Shown piece by piece: positions 7,752 to 16,932 of a DNA stretch of 64,000 bases (the first letter of the stretch is position 1; each line of letters begins with the position of its first letter). Under the pieces are notes generated by a model that worked only from the letters and a program-made list of their open reading frames with translations, was not told the DNA's origin and did not search any database. Origin of the DNA: SZUA-309 sp965230005. GTDB lineage: Bacteria > Pseudomonadota > Gammaproteobacteria > Pseudomonadales > Azotimanducaceae. Location: assembly GCA_965230005.1 (NCBI GenBank), contig OZ245934.1, positions 682,001 through 746,000 on the forward strand. The letters run 5' to 3'. The position numbers and the translations under genes were made by a program.

Positions 7752-9217
7752 TGGCTGTCATCCCGTTCAATGAGTGGCTTCCGGATGAGGCCGAGCTCGG
7801 CAACCGCGGAACGCCCTATCTCGTCAATGCTCTGCCTGGACCGACGTCCTACAAGCCGGTGCCCTCTTTGGAGGCGCTGACTCAGCCGCTGAATGACTAC
7901 TGCCGCGGCGCTATCGACATCCGCTCGAATGATCTGAACGTTTTTCAGTTCGCCGGGGATGCCGCGAAGCTCTACCAGCTGTCTCAGGATACGTGGAACG
8001 ACGTGTCCCAAGGATCCGGATACAGCACCGGTCAGGATGAGCGCTGGGCTTTTCAGTTGTGGAAGAACAAGGTTCTGGCGACAAACTTCTCCGACAACAT
8101 CCAGAGCATTGACCTCGGCGCGGCCAGTTTTTCTGATCTCACAGCGGATTTTCGGGCCAGGCAACTGGCGGTCGTGAATCAACACGTCCTGGCCGCAAAC
8201 ACCTTCGATTCCGTAGGCGGGGCGGTTCCTGATCGTCTGAGAACATCTGCTTTCAATGACGAAACCGACTGGACGCCAGACTCGACCACAGGAGCGACAA
8301 GTCGAGACCTCGGCGGCGGGCCGATTCAACGTCTCTTTGGCGGGGAATTTGGCGCCATCATGACCAAGGACCGGACGTACCGTGCGGTCTGGCTGGGCGC
8401 CCCGGATTGGTTTGCCGTTGACGAGACCATCCCCGGCATTGGGACTGTTGCTGCTGGGGCGTCTGCGCAGCTGGGAAACCGTATTTTCACGTTCTCCCAG
8501 CACGGGTTCTTTGTCATCACCAACGCCACGGCAGCAGAGCCTATCGGCGCTGGCCGTGTTGACAAGTTCATGCTCGATGACCTTGACGACAAATATCTAC
8601 ATCGGATCTCAACCGTTACCGACCCCGCAAGTGGTCGGGTGTTTTGGGCCTATCCAGGCGCGGGGAATGTGGGCGGCCAGCCGAACAAGATCATTGTCTT
8701 CGATTCCCACCTCAACAAGTGGGGAATCATCGAGCAGGAAGTGCAGCTCCTCTGGAGAGCGGGCGGCATTGGCTTTACGTTGGAGCAGTTGGACACGCAG
8801 TCCACGAGCATCGATGACCTTGCCTTTTCCCTCGACTCCAGTGTGTGGAAAGGGGACGGCACGCAGACGCTGTCGGCGTTTGATGGGCAAAACCAGCACG
8901 GTTTCTTCCGTGGGACGCCCATGACGGCCGTGATACGGACCAAAGAGACTGAGATACACCAGGGCCACAAAACCCTTCTCCAGGGCTTCACGCCGCTGGT
9001 GCAGGGCGGTTCTGTGTCGGCTCGGGTTGGCTACCGGAACAATCTGCAGGACGCGGTCGCGTTCACCAGCAGCTGCTCTGTCGGTGCGAATGGTCGGTGC
9101 AAGTCGAGAAAGCGCGCTCGCTATCACCAGATCGAACTGACCGCTTCTGGCGCCTGGGAAGATGCGATAGGCGTCAGCATAGACCCTTACGACGCGCGGA
9201 AGTCTGGCCGGCGTTGA
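7751..9217 (+). CDS. Tail hub/tube protein (T7 gp12-like / P22 gp10-like role)
   Basis: A 488-residue beta-rich protein starting at ATG 7751, which overlaps the adaptor stop. It opens with a PFNEWLPDEAELGNRGTPYLVN segment-type motif and contains repeated short beta segments with WxAYPG, IIVFDSHLNKWGI and WKGDGT features consistent with a beta-propeller-like tail hub. Together with the adaptor it would form the short tail conduit. Its length is in the range expected for such proteins in BPP-1-like phages. Confidence 0.8.
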   Translation: MAVIPFNEWLPDEAELGNRGTPYLVNALPGPTSYKPVPSLEALTQPLNDYCRGAIDIRSNDLNVFQFAGDAAKLYQLSQDTWNDVSQGSGYSTGQDERWAFQLWKNKVLATNFSDNIQSIDLGAASFSDLTADFRARQLAVVNQHVLAANTFDSVGGAVPDRLRTSAFNDETDWTPDSTTGATSRDLGGGPIQRLFGGEFGAIMTKDRTYRAVWLGAPDWFAVDETIPGIGTVAAGASAQLGNRIFTFSQHGFFVITNATAAEPIGAGRVDKFMLDDLDDKYLHRISTVTDPASGRVFWAYPGAGNVGGQPNKIIVFDSHLNKWGIIEQEVQLLWRAGGIGFTLEQLDTQSTSIDDLAFSLDSSVWKGDGTQTLSAFDGQNQHGFFRGTPMTAVIRTKETEIHQGHKTLLQGFTPLVQGGSVSARVGYRNNLQDAVAFTSSCSVGANGRCKSRKRARYHQIELTASGAWEDAIGVSIDPYDARKSGRR

Positions 9218-9624
9218 TCTCCTGCGTCCCAGAGCATCAGGTTGACATCGTGTGGCCGACGGTTGCGCCAATGCTGAAGAAAGCCCTCAAGCGAGGACAG
9301 GGCGACGGTATGGACGTGGAGGTCATCCGGACCGGCCTACTGACTGGGAAACAGTCGATGTGGGTCATTCATGAAGAAGAGATCAGGGCGGCCGTTGTGG
9401 TGTCCCTGACAGAAATTCCTACCGTTGGCGAAAAGGTCGTCGTCGAGCTACTCGCTGGCGAAGGTCTTTCCGAGTGGGCTGACGAACTCCAAGACGCGCT
9501 CAACCAGGCTCGCGAGATTAGTGGAGCGTTTTGTATCGAGGCGTCGTGTCGGCCGGGCCTTGCGGAATTCTTGAAGCAGATGGGGTGGAGAGTGAAGAGC
9601 ATGATTATGGAGTCCCCGAAATGA
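9214..9624 (+). CDS. Small GNAT-like phage protein
   Basis: A 136-residue protein beginning at TTG 9214 that overlaps the tail-hub stop. The pattern (N-terminal VPEHQVDIVWPTV helix, a central strand-turn-strand WVIHEEEIRAAVVVSL, and a C-terminal GLAEFLKQMGWR helix) resembles the small acetyltransferase-fold proteins that sit at this place in many podovirus tail clusters. I see no clear acetyl-CoA loop, so enzymatic activity is doubtful. It ends in an ATGA overlap with the next gene. Confidence 0.65.
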   Translation: MISCVPEHQVDIVWPTVAPMLKKALKRGQGDGMDVEVIRTGLLTGKQSMWVIHEEEIRAAVVVSLTEIPTVGEKVVVELLAGEGLSEWADELQDALNQAREISGAFCIEASCRPGLAEFLKQMGWRVKSMIMESPK

Positions 9625-10700
9625 GTTTAGGTGGCGGCAAGGGCAGTTCCTCATCCAAGGTCAAAGTCCCGGATTTTCTGCGGCCGCTGTTCCGGACTGG
9701 GGCAGGGATTGCGGAAGATGCGCTGGGCTCTCTCGATCAGCTGCTCCAGCCGGGCAGAGATCTTGTTGCCAGTTTTTCGCCACAGCAGGAAGCGGCCCAG
9801 ATCATCGGCACTCAGCGAGCCCTGGGTGCAGGGGGTTATTTCCCAACGGCAAGAGATACGGTGATGTCCACAGCTGAGGGGACGCCGATCAGCGAGTTTC
9901 TGCCGCAGGTTTCAACGCTCGAACAACTGGCCACGAACGGCGCAATTGATCCTGCCGTCCTCGAACGGCTTCAGTCCTCCATGGGGGGCGAAATCCCGGG
10001 CATGGACACCCTCTCTCAGATTGAGAGCGGGCTCAATCCGATCTCCCGGGAAGCGCTTGAGGCTACTGCGAGAGGCGACTTCCTATACGGCGGCGAAGGC
10101 TTCAATGCGGCACTTGAAGCCGCGAAGGCTCGCATCATGCCGGAAGTCATCACGCAGTTTGGCCGAACTGGTGCCGGTGGAGGCACAGGCTCACTGGCCG
10201 AGGAGGCTATTGGCCGGAGGCTGGGAGAGACCTTTGCCAGCCAATACGGAGCAGAGCGTGGCCGGCAGTTGGGCGCAGCTGAAGCGCTGACGGGTCTTGA
10301 GTTTCAGGACCGCGGACAGCAGGCCGACATCTCCAGCACCTTGGCTCAATTGGGTCTGGCTGGAACCGGGCGCGAACTGGACATTGCCAGGACGCTTTCA
10401 GACATCGGCGCGACAGACGCTGGTATCCGATCGGGTGCCGCCACGACTCTGGGGGAATTTGGTGACCGGGAGCGGAATCGCCAGCTGGGCGCCGCTGAGC
10501 TCCTGCCGAGCATCGCCACGGCCGACATCAATCTCCTCTCCGGCATCGGCAATGAAATCCAAGGGCAGGAGCAGGCAGAGATTGACGCGCCGATTGATGC
10601 GCAACTGAGGCTGCTCAGTGCGGCTCTCGGGCTTGATCTGAATAGCCTGCTTGGGTCCAAGACCAACCAGAGGAGCGCCTTCTTCGGGCTTGGAGGTTGA
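9621..10700 (+). CDS. Putative internal virion / ejection protein 1
   Basis: A 359-residue protein, Gly/Ser-rich at its start and then long amphipathic helices with repeated Ala/Gln/Leu patterns (GRQLGAAEAL near 212-221, NRQLGAAELL near 289-298). It overlaps the previous gene by ATGA and is followed by two other proteins of similar character. In podoviruses the genes between tail hub and tailspike commonly encode proteins ejected into the host envelope to build a DNA conduit. Assignment is by position and composition. Confidence 0.65.
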   Translation: MSLGGGKGSSSSKVKVPDFLRPLFRTGAGIAEDALGSLDQLLQPGRDLVASFSPQQEAAQIIGTQRALGAGGYFPTARDTVMSTAEGTPISEFLPQVSTLEQLATNGAIDPAVLERLQSSMGGEIPGMDTLSQIESGLNPISREALEATARGDFLYGGEGFNAALEAAKARIMPEVITQFGRTGAGGGTGSLAEEAIGRRLGETFASQYGAERGRQLGAAEALTGLEFQDRGQQADISSTLAQLGLAGTGRELDIARTLSDIGATDAGIRSGAATTLGEFGDRERNRQLGAAELLPSIATADINLLSGIGNEIQGQEQAEIDAPIDAQLRLLSAALGLDLNSLLGSKTNQRSAFFGLGG

Positions 10701-10701
10701 T

Positions 10702-11850
10702 ATGGCGGGCATCCTAGACTTTCTTCAGAACCCCAAGGTTCAGGACACTGCGCTGTCTGTCGCGGGGGCGGCTGCTTTCGGTATCAATCCCATTCTCGGA
10801 CTTCTCGCCGCCCCCATGGTGATGGATCACCGCAGCAAGACCCGGTTGGAGAATGACATTTCCCGTGAGGCCGTAACGGCTGCAAAACGGACGAATCGCC
10901 GCGGCGAGGAGCAGGACGCGGCTATCGCCAATCTCCCTGCTATTCTGGCTGGTGGCGCTCCTCTGACTCCTTCCGGCCGCGAGGCTGAACTCACCCGCAC
11001 GGCTTCTGTGCTCAATCCTCAGGCCATGGGGACAGCCCTCGCTCAACAGATCTTCCCGAATCAGAACCGACGGCAGACGCCGGCTGAGAGAATTGCTGAC
11101 TTCGAAGCGAAGGTCGGCCGCGGGGCTACCGAAGAAGAGATCATCGCCGCCTACAAGATGGGCGGTGAAACGCCGTCTGCCACCGATCAGTTGCTGCTTG
11201 AGGAGGCAAGGCTTCGACTTCAGGAAAGGCTCGGCAACATGCAGGACGAAAAGGACGAAAAAGCGGAAGAGGAATTGCGCGAGGTAGACGCTACCCGCGC
11301 GGTCATGGGCAACCTTGAGGCAATGGAAGAGTCCCTGCAGGTGCTTGAAGGCTCGTTCTTAGAGCCTGGCAGCACAGGCTCTAAGTTCTTCCGAGACTAC
11401 CTCGCTACTCCCGCAGAGTGGGCGGCCGATCTTTTGGGGGAAGGCAAGACGGCAGAGGATATCCGAACACAGAGAGTCGCCTACGACACTTTCCGGAAGA
11501 ACTCTCAGGACCTCGTAGCCAACACTCTTTCGCGCATGCAGGCCGAGGGTATGAGTGTCACGGTGAGCTTACAGCGGCTTGTGGAGAACGCGTCTGCCAA
11601 TGAAAACATGTCGATAGGCTCCATTCGTTCGATCAACGCCATCACCGCCCAGGAAGTCCTAACGAAGGATGAGCGCCAGCCATTCCTAACCTCTGAAGAA
11701 CGCATCAGCCTTCGAAGGGTAGCCCGCAAGTTCAAGGCGGATGGCTTCAACTTCGCAACGGAGGCAGAGGCACAGGCTGCGTTTGACGCCAAGCTGATTG
11801 ATGTAGGCGACGAAATCACGGTGAACGGTGTGGTTGGAGACTGGAAGTAA
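10702..11850 (+). CDS. Putative internal virion / ejection protein 2
   Basis: A 382-residue protein with a GGAGG site five bases before ATG 10702. Residues 15-42 are a Gly/Ala-rich hydrophobic stretch that could insert in a membrane. A charged coiled coil lies around 170-205. The C-terminus ends in a compact domain with VGDEITVNGVVGDWK, a pattern seen at the end of many phage particle proteins. It is coupled to the next gene through TAATG. Function inferred from order between tail hub and tailspike. Confidence 0.65.
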   Translation: MAGILDFLQNPKVQDTALSVAGAAAFGINPILGLLAAPMVMDHRSKTRLENDISREAVTAAKRTNRRGEEQDAAIANLPAILAGGAPLTPSGREAELTRTASVLNPQAMGTALAQQIFPNQNRRQTPAERIADFEAKVGRGATEEEIIAAYKMGGETPSATDQLLLEEARLRLQERLGNMQDEKDEKAEEELREVDATRAVMGNLEAMEESLQVLEGSFLEPGSTGSKFFRDYLATPAEWAADLLGEGKTAEDIRTQRVAYDTFRKNSQDLVANTLSRMQAEGMSVTVSLQRLVENASANENMSIGSIRSINAITAQEVLTKDERQPFLTSEERISLRRVARKFKADGFNFATEAEAQAAFDAKLIDVGDEITVNGVVGDWK

Positions 11851-13106
11851 TGCCTTTTGTCCCCCGCGACAAAAAAACAGGCTTCGTTCCTCGCGAGTCC
11901 GAGGACTTTTCTGCGCGCAATCTCGACGCCATGGGTAATGCGGCTATCTCAAGGGCTGTAGACAATGCCGCAGGATTTCCGGATGCGATTCTGGAGATGG
12001 TCGCTCGAGGCGGGCCTGCATCTGCGGCCGCGGACTTCGCAGGAAACCGAATCCTCCCAGGTTATGAGTCAAGGCGATTCGATCTGCCCAAGATCAGCCC
12101 GATCCTCCCGTCTGGTGAAAACGTTGTGGCGGGGGCGGATTCATTCCTGCGCAATCAGTCTTTTGATGAAGCCCTGGCTGAAAACCAGGCGGTAGCGGAG
12201 CAGAACCCGATAGCCGATGCCACGGGAAACCTTCTTGGTGATGCTGCCACGCTGTTCGCCGGCCGGCTTCCTCTAAAGCGTGGTCGGACCGGTGGCGTGC
12301 TTGATGAGCCTATCGAGAAAGCCATGGAGGGCGCGCGAAACAAGCTCGCTCAGAAAGCGACAGAAACCGGTCTTCGGCGGCAGGGTATCGACATACTGGA
12401 AGACGAGCGCTTCCAGCTATTGGCCCGTGGAACCGGCAGAACGTTTGAAACAGGCGCCGAGGCGGCATTTCTCTCAATGCTGCAGGACGGTGATCCTGCT
12501 GAAACGGCAGGGCTTGCGATGGCGGGTCAGGCGCTTTCGAGTGGCGCCCTGACTATCGGCAAGGGCACGGTTGAACTCCCGTTCCACGTCTTAGGCAGCG
12601 GGAAAATGAGCACTTTCGGGAAGGCGTCTGTTGGGCTCGCCATATCAGGCGCCCTGATGACGTCACTCTTCCAGTTCTTCCAGCAGAACCCCGATCAAGC
12701 CGCTGAGACGGCCTACGACAAGCTGACGGCTGGTGCGCTGCTGGCTTTGACATTGGGTCTTCCTGGCAAGCGCCCGAAGGACGATGGCCTGCTAAAGAAC
12801 TTCCCCGCCGTGGCTGATGGATTCCTGACCGTGCCCAGAACCGCAATGATCAACGCCGCCCAGGCGATGGCCGAGGATCCTGTTGTCGCAGATGTGACCC
12901 AGGCCGTTGCCGAGAACCCTGAGGCGTTCGGCCGCTCCCGAGTACAGAAGTTCTGGAAATGGATGCAGGACGGGACCTACGCCGAGAAGATCCGCGAGCT
13001 CTATGAGTCTGACAGCAAGTTCTCGGACCTCGTCAACACTCCTTCAACCCTCCGCGGCGTGCCTGTTTCCAAACGCAGAAACCGAGGGCCGGGCTTCAAC
13101 AGATGA
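11850..13106 (+). CDS. Putative internal virion / ejection protein 3
   Basis: A 418-residue protein whose N-terminus FVPRDKKTGFVPRE is a pattern I associate with large phage internal proteins. It has a hydrophobic Gly/Ala-rich segment around residues 255-275 (SVGLAISGALMTSLFQFF) that could cross a membrane, and a basic C-terminus (SKRRNRGPGFNR). Starts in a TAATG overlap and ends in an ATGA overlap with the tailspike gene. No enzymatic domain such as a lytic transglycosylase is evident. Confidence 0.65.
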   Translation: MPFVPRDKKTGFVPRESEDFSARNLDAMGNAAISRAVDNAAGFPDAILEMVARGGPASAAADFAGNRILPGYESRRFDLPKISPILPSGENVVAGADSFLRNQSFDEALAENQAVAEQNPIADATGNLLGDAATLFAGRLPLKRGRTGGVLDEPIEKAMEGARNKLAQKATETGLRRQGIDILEDERFQLLARGTGRTFETGAEAAFLSMLQDGDPAETAGLAMAGQALSSGALTIGKGTVELPFHVLGSGKMSTFGKASVGLAISGALMTSLFQFFQQNPDQAAETAYDKLTAGALLALTLGLPGKRPKDDGLLKNFPAVADGFLTVPRTAMINAAQAMAEDPVVADVTQAVAENPEAFGRSRVQKFWKWMQDGTYAEKIRELYESDSKFSDLVNTPSTLRGVPVSKRRNRGPGFNR

Positions 13107-14677
13107 CGTTCCGAGCGACCGCCCCCCCAAACGATCCGACTGCGTTTCGTGACTACACCCTCGACAGTTTTCTCCGGATACAGCGCGCCTTTGAGCAGGC
13201 TGCCATCTATGACGAAGGCGGAACAGGATCTGTTGCTCGCAGCATCCTCGAGCGCTTGAGAGACCGGGTCTCTGTCAAAGACTATGGCGCGGTTTGCGAT
13301 GGAGTGACTGACGACACCGCAGCGGTTCAGAAAGCGATAAACACCCGTTTCCTCAGGGACGGGGGTGGCGACATTCTTGTGGAGGGCCGGTGTCTGATAG
13401 ACGGCACCCTGGACGTTCTGCAAAACGTCACCCTCGTCGGCGGCAACAGTTATCTGGATTTCACCGACCGGGATTGGTGGGGCCAAACCCGGAGCACGCT
13501 GATCGTCAACAGTAGCGCTACGATTCAACTCAGGAATGGGGCCGGGCTCAAGGGTCTGGTTCTCTACCGCAAGGGCATGGTATTCCCCGCCACCGGCCTT
13601 ACCGCGGCTGAAGTTGCCCTCTACGAGGGCACGGCAATCACCGTTCTCTCTGCCTCCCCTTACATCGGCTACTGCGCGATTCTTGGTTTTGAGCGGGCGA
13701 TTGATACAGGCACGAACAATACCCCCAGGGGCCGGGTCGAGTTTGTGAATATCGACTGCACGAACGGTATCAGGGTCGATCAGGACCTGGGCGCCTGGAA
13801 CTTTCAGTTTGTCCAATGCGCGCCCCTGCTTTCGAACTCAGACGCCGACAACGTTCGGTCTGGGGTTGGATTCGAGTTTAGGAATCGTTCGGACTGGACG
13901 ACCCTTGTCGGATGCTTCGCCTTTAACGAGATTGGCTACAGTATTGTCGCTTGCAACCAAATTAAGATGTTCGGGTGCGGCGCAGACTCTCCTACGGATG
14001 GGACCGACACGTATCACACTGGCGTCGGGTTCAGATTTCGAGGGGCTTCAACGGATTGCATGCTGGTCGGGTGCCAGACTGCCTCTCATCTCTACGGAGT
14101 TGACATCGACATAGCCGATGCAGATCGGGTCTACCTGACTGACCTCCATTCTTGGAACATCCATTCCACCAACGGGATCCATGTCCGGATCATTGGAGGG
14201 GACGTTTCTATTCTTGGCGGGAGATTCGCGGAAGGGAACAAGGGAGTTGTCATCGATAATCCCAACTCAAACGTAACCCTTGCCGGGGGCACGCACTTTT
14301 TTGATGTTACCAACGCACTCGACTCCATCGATTACAGCTCCCTCGTCATTAGTCCCGACATCATTATCGAGGGAGCGACGACTGCCCACGCCAACGAAAA
14401 GCTAACCGAGATTGCCTCCGCTGCGACTATCACGATACCCAACAACGAAAAGATGTTTCAGATTACGGGGACAACGGATGTTGGGCTCATCTCTCCCGGT
14501 TCTGTTGTGTTGGCGGGGACTATAGTCACTCTCATCTTTGAAAGCGCGCTGACGCTGAATCATGGCAATACGCTCCTCGATGGGAGCGCTGACCTCGCCG
14601 TGACCGCGGGCAGTAGCGTAACTCTTCAGTACATCACCGGAAACACCTGGCGCGAGATCGGCAGGAACATCGCCTAA
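13103..14677 (+). CDS. Tailspike with pectate-lyase-type beta-helix
   Basis: A 524-residue protein. Residues 1-50 would be the virion-attachment segment. From about 55 the motif VSVKDYGAVCDGVTDDTAAV marks the start of a pectate-lyase-superfamily right-handed beta-helix, as found in phage tailspikes that bind or cut surface polysaccharide. Repeating short strands with Gly/Asn turns continue to about residue 430, and the last 90 residues form a separate beta-rich trimerisation-like region. Catalytic residues cannot be assigned by eye. It is likely to set the host polysaccharide range. Confidence 0.85.
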   Translation: MTFRATAPPNDPTAFRDYTLDSFLRIQRAFEQAAIYDEGGTGSVARSILERLRDRVSVKDYGAVCDGVTDDTAAVQKAINTRFLRDGGGDILVEGRCLIDGTLDVLQNVTLVGGNSYLDFTDRDWWGQTRSTLIVNSSATIQLRNGAGLKGLVLYRKGMVFPATGLTAAEVALYEGTAITVLSASPYIGYCAILGFERAIDTGTNNTPRGRVEFVNIDCTNGIRVDQDLGAWNFQFVQCAPLLSNSDADNVRSGVGFEFRNRSDWTTLVGCFAFNEIGYSIVACNQIKMFGCGADSPTDGTDTYHTGVGFRFRGASTDCMLVGCQTASHLYGVDIDIADADRVYLTDLHSWNIHSTNGIHVRIIGGDVSILGGRFAEGNKGVVIDNPNSNVTLAGGTHFFDVTNALDSIDYSSLVISPDIIIEGATTAHANEKLTEIASAATITIPNNEKMFQITGTTDVGLISPGSVVLAGTIVTLIFESALTLNHGNTLLDGSADLAVTAGSSVTLQYITGNTWREIGRNIA

Positions 14678-14689
14678 ACAGGAATCAAT

Positions 14690-15721
14690 GTGAAAAGAGT
14701 CTTACTGCTTTTTCTGTTCTCCGCGCTCCCAGCGTTCGCGAGTGACGTCAACGAATGGGATACGTCTGCCGCCAACAACACGGCGGCGCCTCCGGATGGC
14801 GCGCCAGAGGGTATGGCGCCAAGCACATTGAATGACGTCATGCGGGAAATGATGGCGGCTATCGCTCGATGGTTCGAGCAAAGCGGCGGCGCATTGATCT
14901 CGACCGGCTCCTCCGGGGCCTACGCATTGGCGACGAGCTCCGCGTTCACCAGTCTTTCGGCGGGCGATCACTTTCGATTTCAAGCGAATCACACCAATTC
15001 AGGCGCTGCAACGCTTGCGGTGGATGGCGCTCCCGCTGCCAGCATCGTCAACCAAGACGGTCGGTCTCTCGATGTGGGGGTGATTCGGTCTGGCTCGATA
15101 TATACCGTCGCCTTTGATGGGACGAGCTTCCAGCTGCTGAATCCACTTGCGTCTGCGCTTCACTACGATACGTCAATAGCCGCCATAACCACTTCCGAAG
15201 GCTTGGCCGTCAGAGACGTCAGTGGTGCGAATGTATCTGTGAAATTGCAAGACGATGCTGGGGCCAATCTCGCACAAGTCGGCGCCAGCAGCGCGGCGGC
15301 TGTCCTAAGGGGGCTTGAACATGGCGGCGATGTTGCGCTGCAGGCCGAAGACAGTTCGGGTACGGTTCAGAATGTTGTTCTTGGTGATGGTGATGGCGCG
15401 GCCAGTGTCTACTACGCGGGGTCAGTGCGACTGGCGTCTTCGGCGACTGGTGTAGACATCACCGGCTCCGTGAATGTGACGGACGCGGCAACAACGCGCA
15501 CGAACCTTGGGCTTGGTACTCTGGCTACTGCAAGCACTGTCAACGACGGGAACTGGTCAGGGACGGACCTTGCTGTTGCGAACGGCGGAACCGGCTCGAG
15601 CACCGCGGCAGACGCCCGTACAGCCCTTGGTATCGGCAGCATGGCTGAGCGTGACGTAACCATTCAGAGCGGCGGCTCGCCGTCTGGCGGCACGGATGGC
15701 GACATTGTTCTCATCTACTAG
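14690..15721 (+). CDS. Tail appendage protein with N-terminal signal peptide
   Basis: A 343-residue protein starting at GTG 14690. Residues 1-17 are a clear Sec-type signal (MKRVLLLFLFSALPAFA). The mature part opens with DVNEWDTSAANNTAAPPDG and APEGMAPSTLNDVMREMMA, a module widespread at the N-terminus of phage tail fibres. The rest is beta-rich, and the C-terminal region has NGGTGSSTAADARTALGIGS, typical of fibre shafts. A secretion signal on a virion protein is unusual. The upstream spacing is only 12 bases from the tailspike stop. Confidence 0.75.
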   Translation: MKRVLLLFLFSALPAFASDVNEWDTSAANNTAAPPDGAPEGMAPSTLNDVMREMMAAIARWFEQSGGALISTGSSGAYALATSSAFTSLSAGDHFRFQANHTNSGAATLAVDGAPAASIVNQDGRSLDVGVIRSGSIYTVAFDGTSFQLLNPLASALHYDTSIAAITTSEGLAVRDVSGANVSVKLQDDAGANLAQVGASSAAAVLRGLEHGGDVALQAEDSSGTVQNVVLGDGDGAASVYYAGSVRLASSATGVDITGSVNVTDAATTRTNLGLGTLATASTVNDGNWSGTDLAVANGGTGSSTAADARTALGIGSMAERDVTIQSGGSPSGGTDGDIVLIY

Positions 15722-16283
15722 GTTCTTTCTATGGGCTCTCTGCTTCTGGGCGACTGCTGCCTATGGCCAGGAGATGCACGTCCGGGATGCCGGTGTCTGG
15801 CAGGAAGTGCAGGAGATGCACGTCCGTGTCTCGGGTGTCTGGCAGGAAGTACAGGAAGGCTGGGTGCGCGTCAGCGGCGTATGGCAGCAGTTCTACCAGG
15901 CCAGCTTCCTTGTAGAGCTATCGGCACAGTCTTACTCGAGCACCACGAACGGCGCGACTGACCGCAGCGGCGTGAGGATAGCGACCGACCGTGATATTGA
16001 TGAAATCCAGACCACGACACCGACTTATATTGATCGAGGGGATTGGCTGCTGGTTGGCGGTACGGCATCGAACTATGAGGTCCGCTGTACGGTCAATTCC
16101 GGCACTGTGACGGGCGGCGCTACCTGTGACGGCTCCACCTATCTGGCGCTGTCTACGAATAGGGAGTGGTATGTGGAGGCCGGAAGCCTGAACACGGCCC
16201 AGATCTCCCTGACGATCCGTCACGCCACGGAAACCAATGACAATGTCACGTTCACTGTGGATCTGTCGGCCCTGGAGATCTAG
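15696..16283 (+). CDS. Tail-tip protein with signal peptide and GVW repeats
   Basis: A 195-residue protein overlapping the end of the previous gene by 26 bases; ATG 15696 or TTG 15705 could be the start. The first 24 residues look like another Sec signal (RFFLWALCFWATAAYG). They are followed by three consecutive 14-residue repeats with the core VRxxGVWQEVQ (residues 26-39, 40-53, 54-67), a motif seen in phage tail-tip proteins. The remaining ~125 residues are beta-rich with a Cys pair (VRCTVNSG, GATCDG). Probably a receptor-contact protein. The start choice is uncertain. Confidence 0.65.
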   Translation: MATLFSSTRFFLWALCFWATAAYGQEMHVRDAGVWQEVQEMHVRVSGVWQEVQEGWVRVSGVWQQFYQASFLVELSAQSYSSTTNGATDRSGVRIATDRDIDEIQTTTPTYIDRGDWLLVGGTASNYEVRCTVNSGTVTGGATCDGSTYLALSTNREWYVEAGSLNTAQISLTIRHATETNDNVTFTVDLSALEI

Positions 16284-16346
16284 GGCATCCCGTAGAGGCT
16301 CATTCCCTACGATTCTTCAGGTGGAAGAGCTATAAAGCATCTCCAC

Positions 16347-16360
16347 TGACGTTTACGTCA
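16347..16360. terminator. Small hairpin between convergent phage operons
   Basis: TGACG-TTTA-CGTCA, a perfect five-base stem in the 87-base gap between the tail genes and the convergent small-gene operon. It lacks a strong T run on either strand, so it is only a weak candidate for a bidirectional terminator. Confidence 0.25.
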
Positions 16361-16370
16361 ATACAGGGGT

Positions 16371-16562
16371 TTATTCGTTAGGCACGTAGAGCTTGCCGTC
16401 TATCTCCACCCACGGGACCTTGTTTCGTAGGTCTTCGACTTCTCGCTCTAGTCTTAAAGCCAAGTCACGGGCGTTTTGCCAGGACTCCTTAAGTTCTTCG
16501 TAAAGGTCCGCCCGTATGTATTCGACGGGCTCATGAATCCTGTCCGGTGCTTCTTCACTCAC
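16371..16562 (-). CDS. Small prophage accessory protein H
   Basis: A 63-residue protein, last gene of the coupled minus-strand operon. I place its start at GTG (16562-16560), which overlaps the preceding TGA as GTGA and is preceded by GGAGGACAG; a longer in-frame ATG at 16631 would overlap the previous gene by over 70 bases. The product has a charged helix (ADLYEELKESWQNARDLAL, residues about 18-36), continues as a coiled coil, and ends in VEIDGKLYVPNE. No family recognised. Confidence 0.55.
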   Translation of the reverse strand: MSEEAPDRIHEPVEYIRADLYEELKESWQNARDLALRLEREVEDLRNKVPWVEIDGKLYVPNE

Positions 16563-16789
16563 TTCGGCTGTCCTCCTGAAAATGCTCCTCCTGGGGGCGA
16601 CATGTTCTCCTCGCCCAAATTCGCAACCCATTCAGCAGTAGTCCGGCTGAACCCTTCGGGATGGTCATATTCGCGCCATCCGAGCACAGCAGAACGGAAG
16701 CGCTCCAGTTGCTCGATGCGCTTGTCACGCTCTGCGAGCAGATCGTAAAGCTCCTGCTGTGTGTAAACGGAATCTCTCCAATCACTCAC
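16559..16789 (-). CDS. Small prophage accessory protein G
   Basis: A 76-residue protein starting at GTG 16789 within the preceding stop (GTGA). The N-terminal half is a charged helix (QELYDLLAERDKRIEQLERF, about residues 12-31). The C-terminus SPPGGAFSGGQPK closely resembles that of protein A in the same operon, because the underlying 28-base segment (16568-16595) is a near copy of 17901-17928. Its final GGQ codons form the ribosome site (GGAGGACAG) of the next gene. Function unknown. Confidence 0.6.
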   Translation of the reverse strand: MSDWRDSVYTQQELYDLLAERDKRIEQLERFRSAVLGWREYDHPEGFSRTTAEWVANLGEENMSPPGGAFSGGQPK

Positions 16790-16932
16790 TCCGACTGTCC
16801 TCCGCACTTCCATTTCTGTGTTCCCCTTGGGGGAAACGCGTGATAGCCCCGCCTGAAGTTATGTTTTACAAGGGCGCTCTGCCCCCAGATCAGAAGAAAC
16901 ATCAAACCAAGGAATAGAAAACCTCCGCTCAC
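16786..16932 (-). CDS. Small single-span membrane protein F
   Basis: A 48-residue protein starting at GTG 16932 (overlapping the upstream TGA) and ending with GGQSE and a TGA that overlaps the next GTG. Residues 3-17 (GGFLFLGLMFLLIWG) form one hydrophobic span, followed by a basic tail (KHNFRRGYH). It fills what would otherwise be an unexplained gap in a fully coupled operon, and its junctions follow the same GGAGGACAG-GTGA pattern as its neighbours. Small membrane proteins of this kind occur in lysis or exclusion modules, but no function can be assigned. Confidence 0.55.
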   Translation of the reverse strand: MSGGFLFLGLMFLLIWGQSALVKHNFRRGYHAFPPRGTQKWKCGGQSE

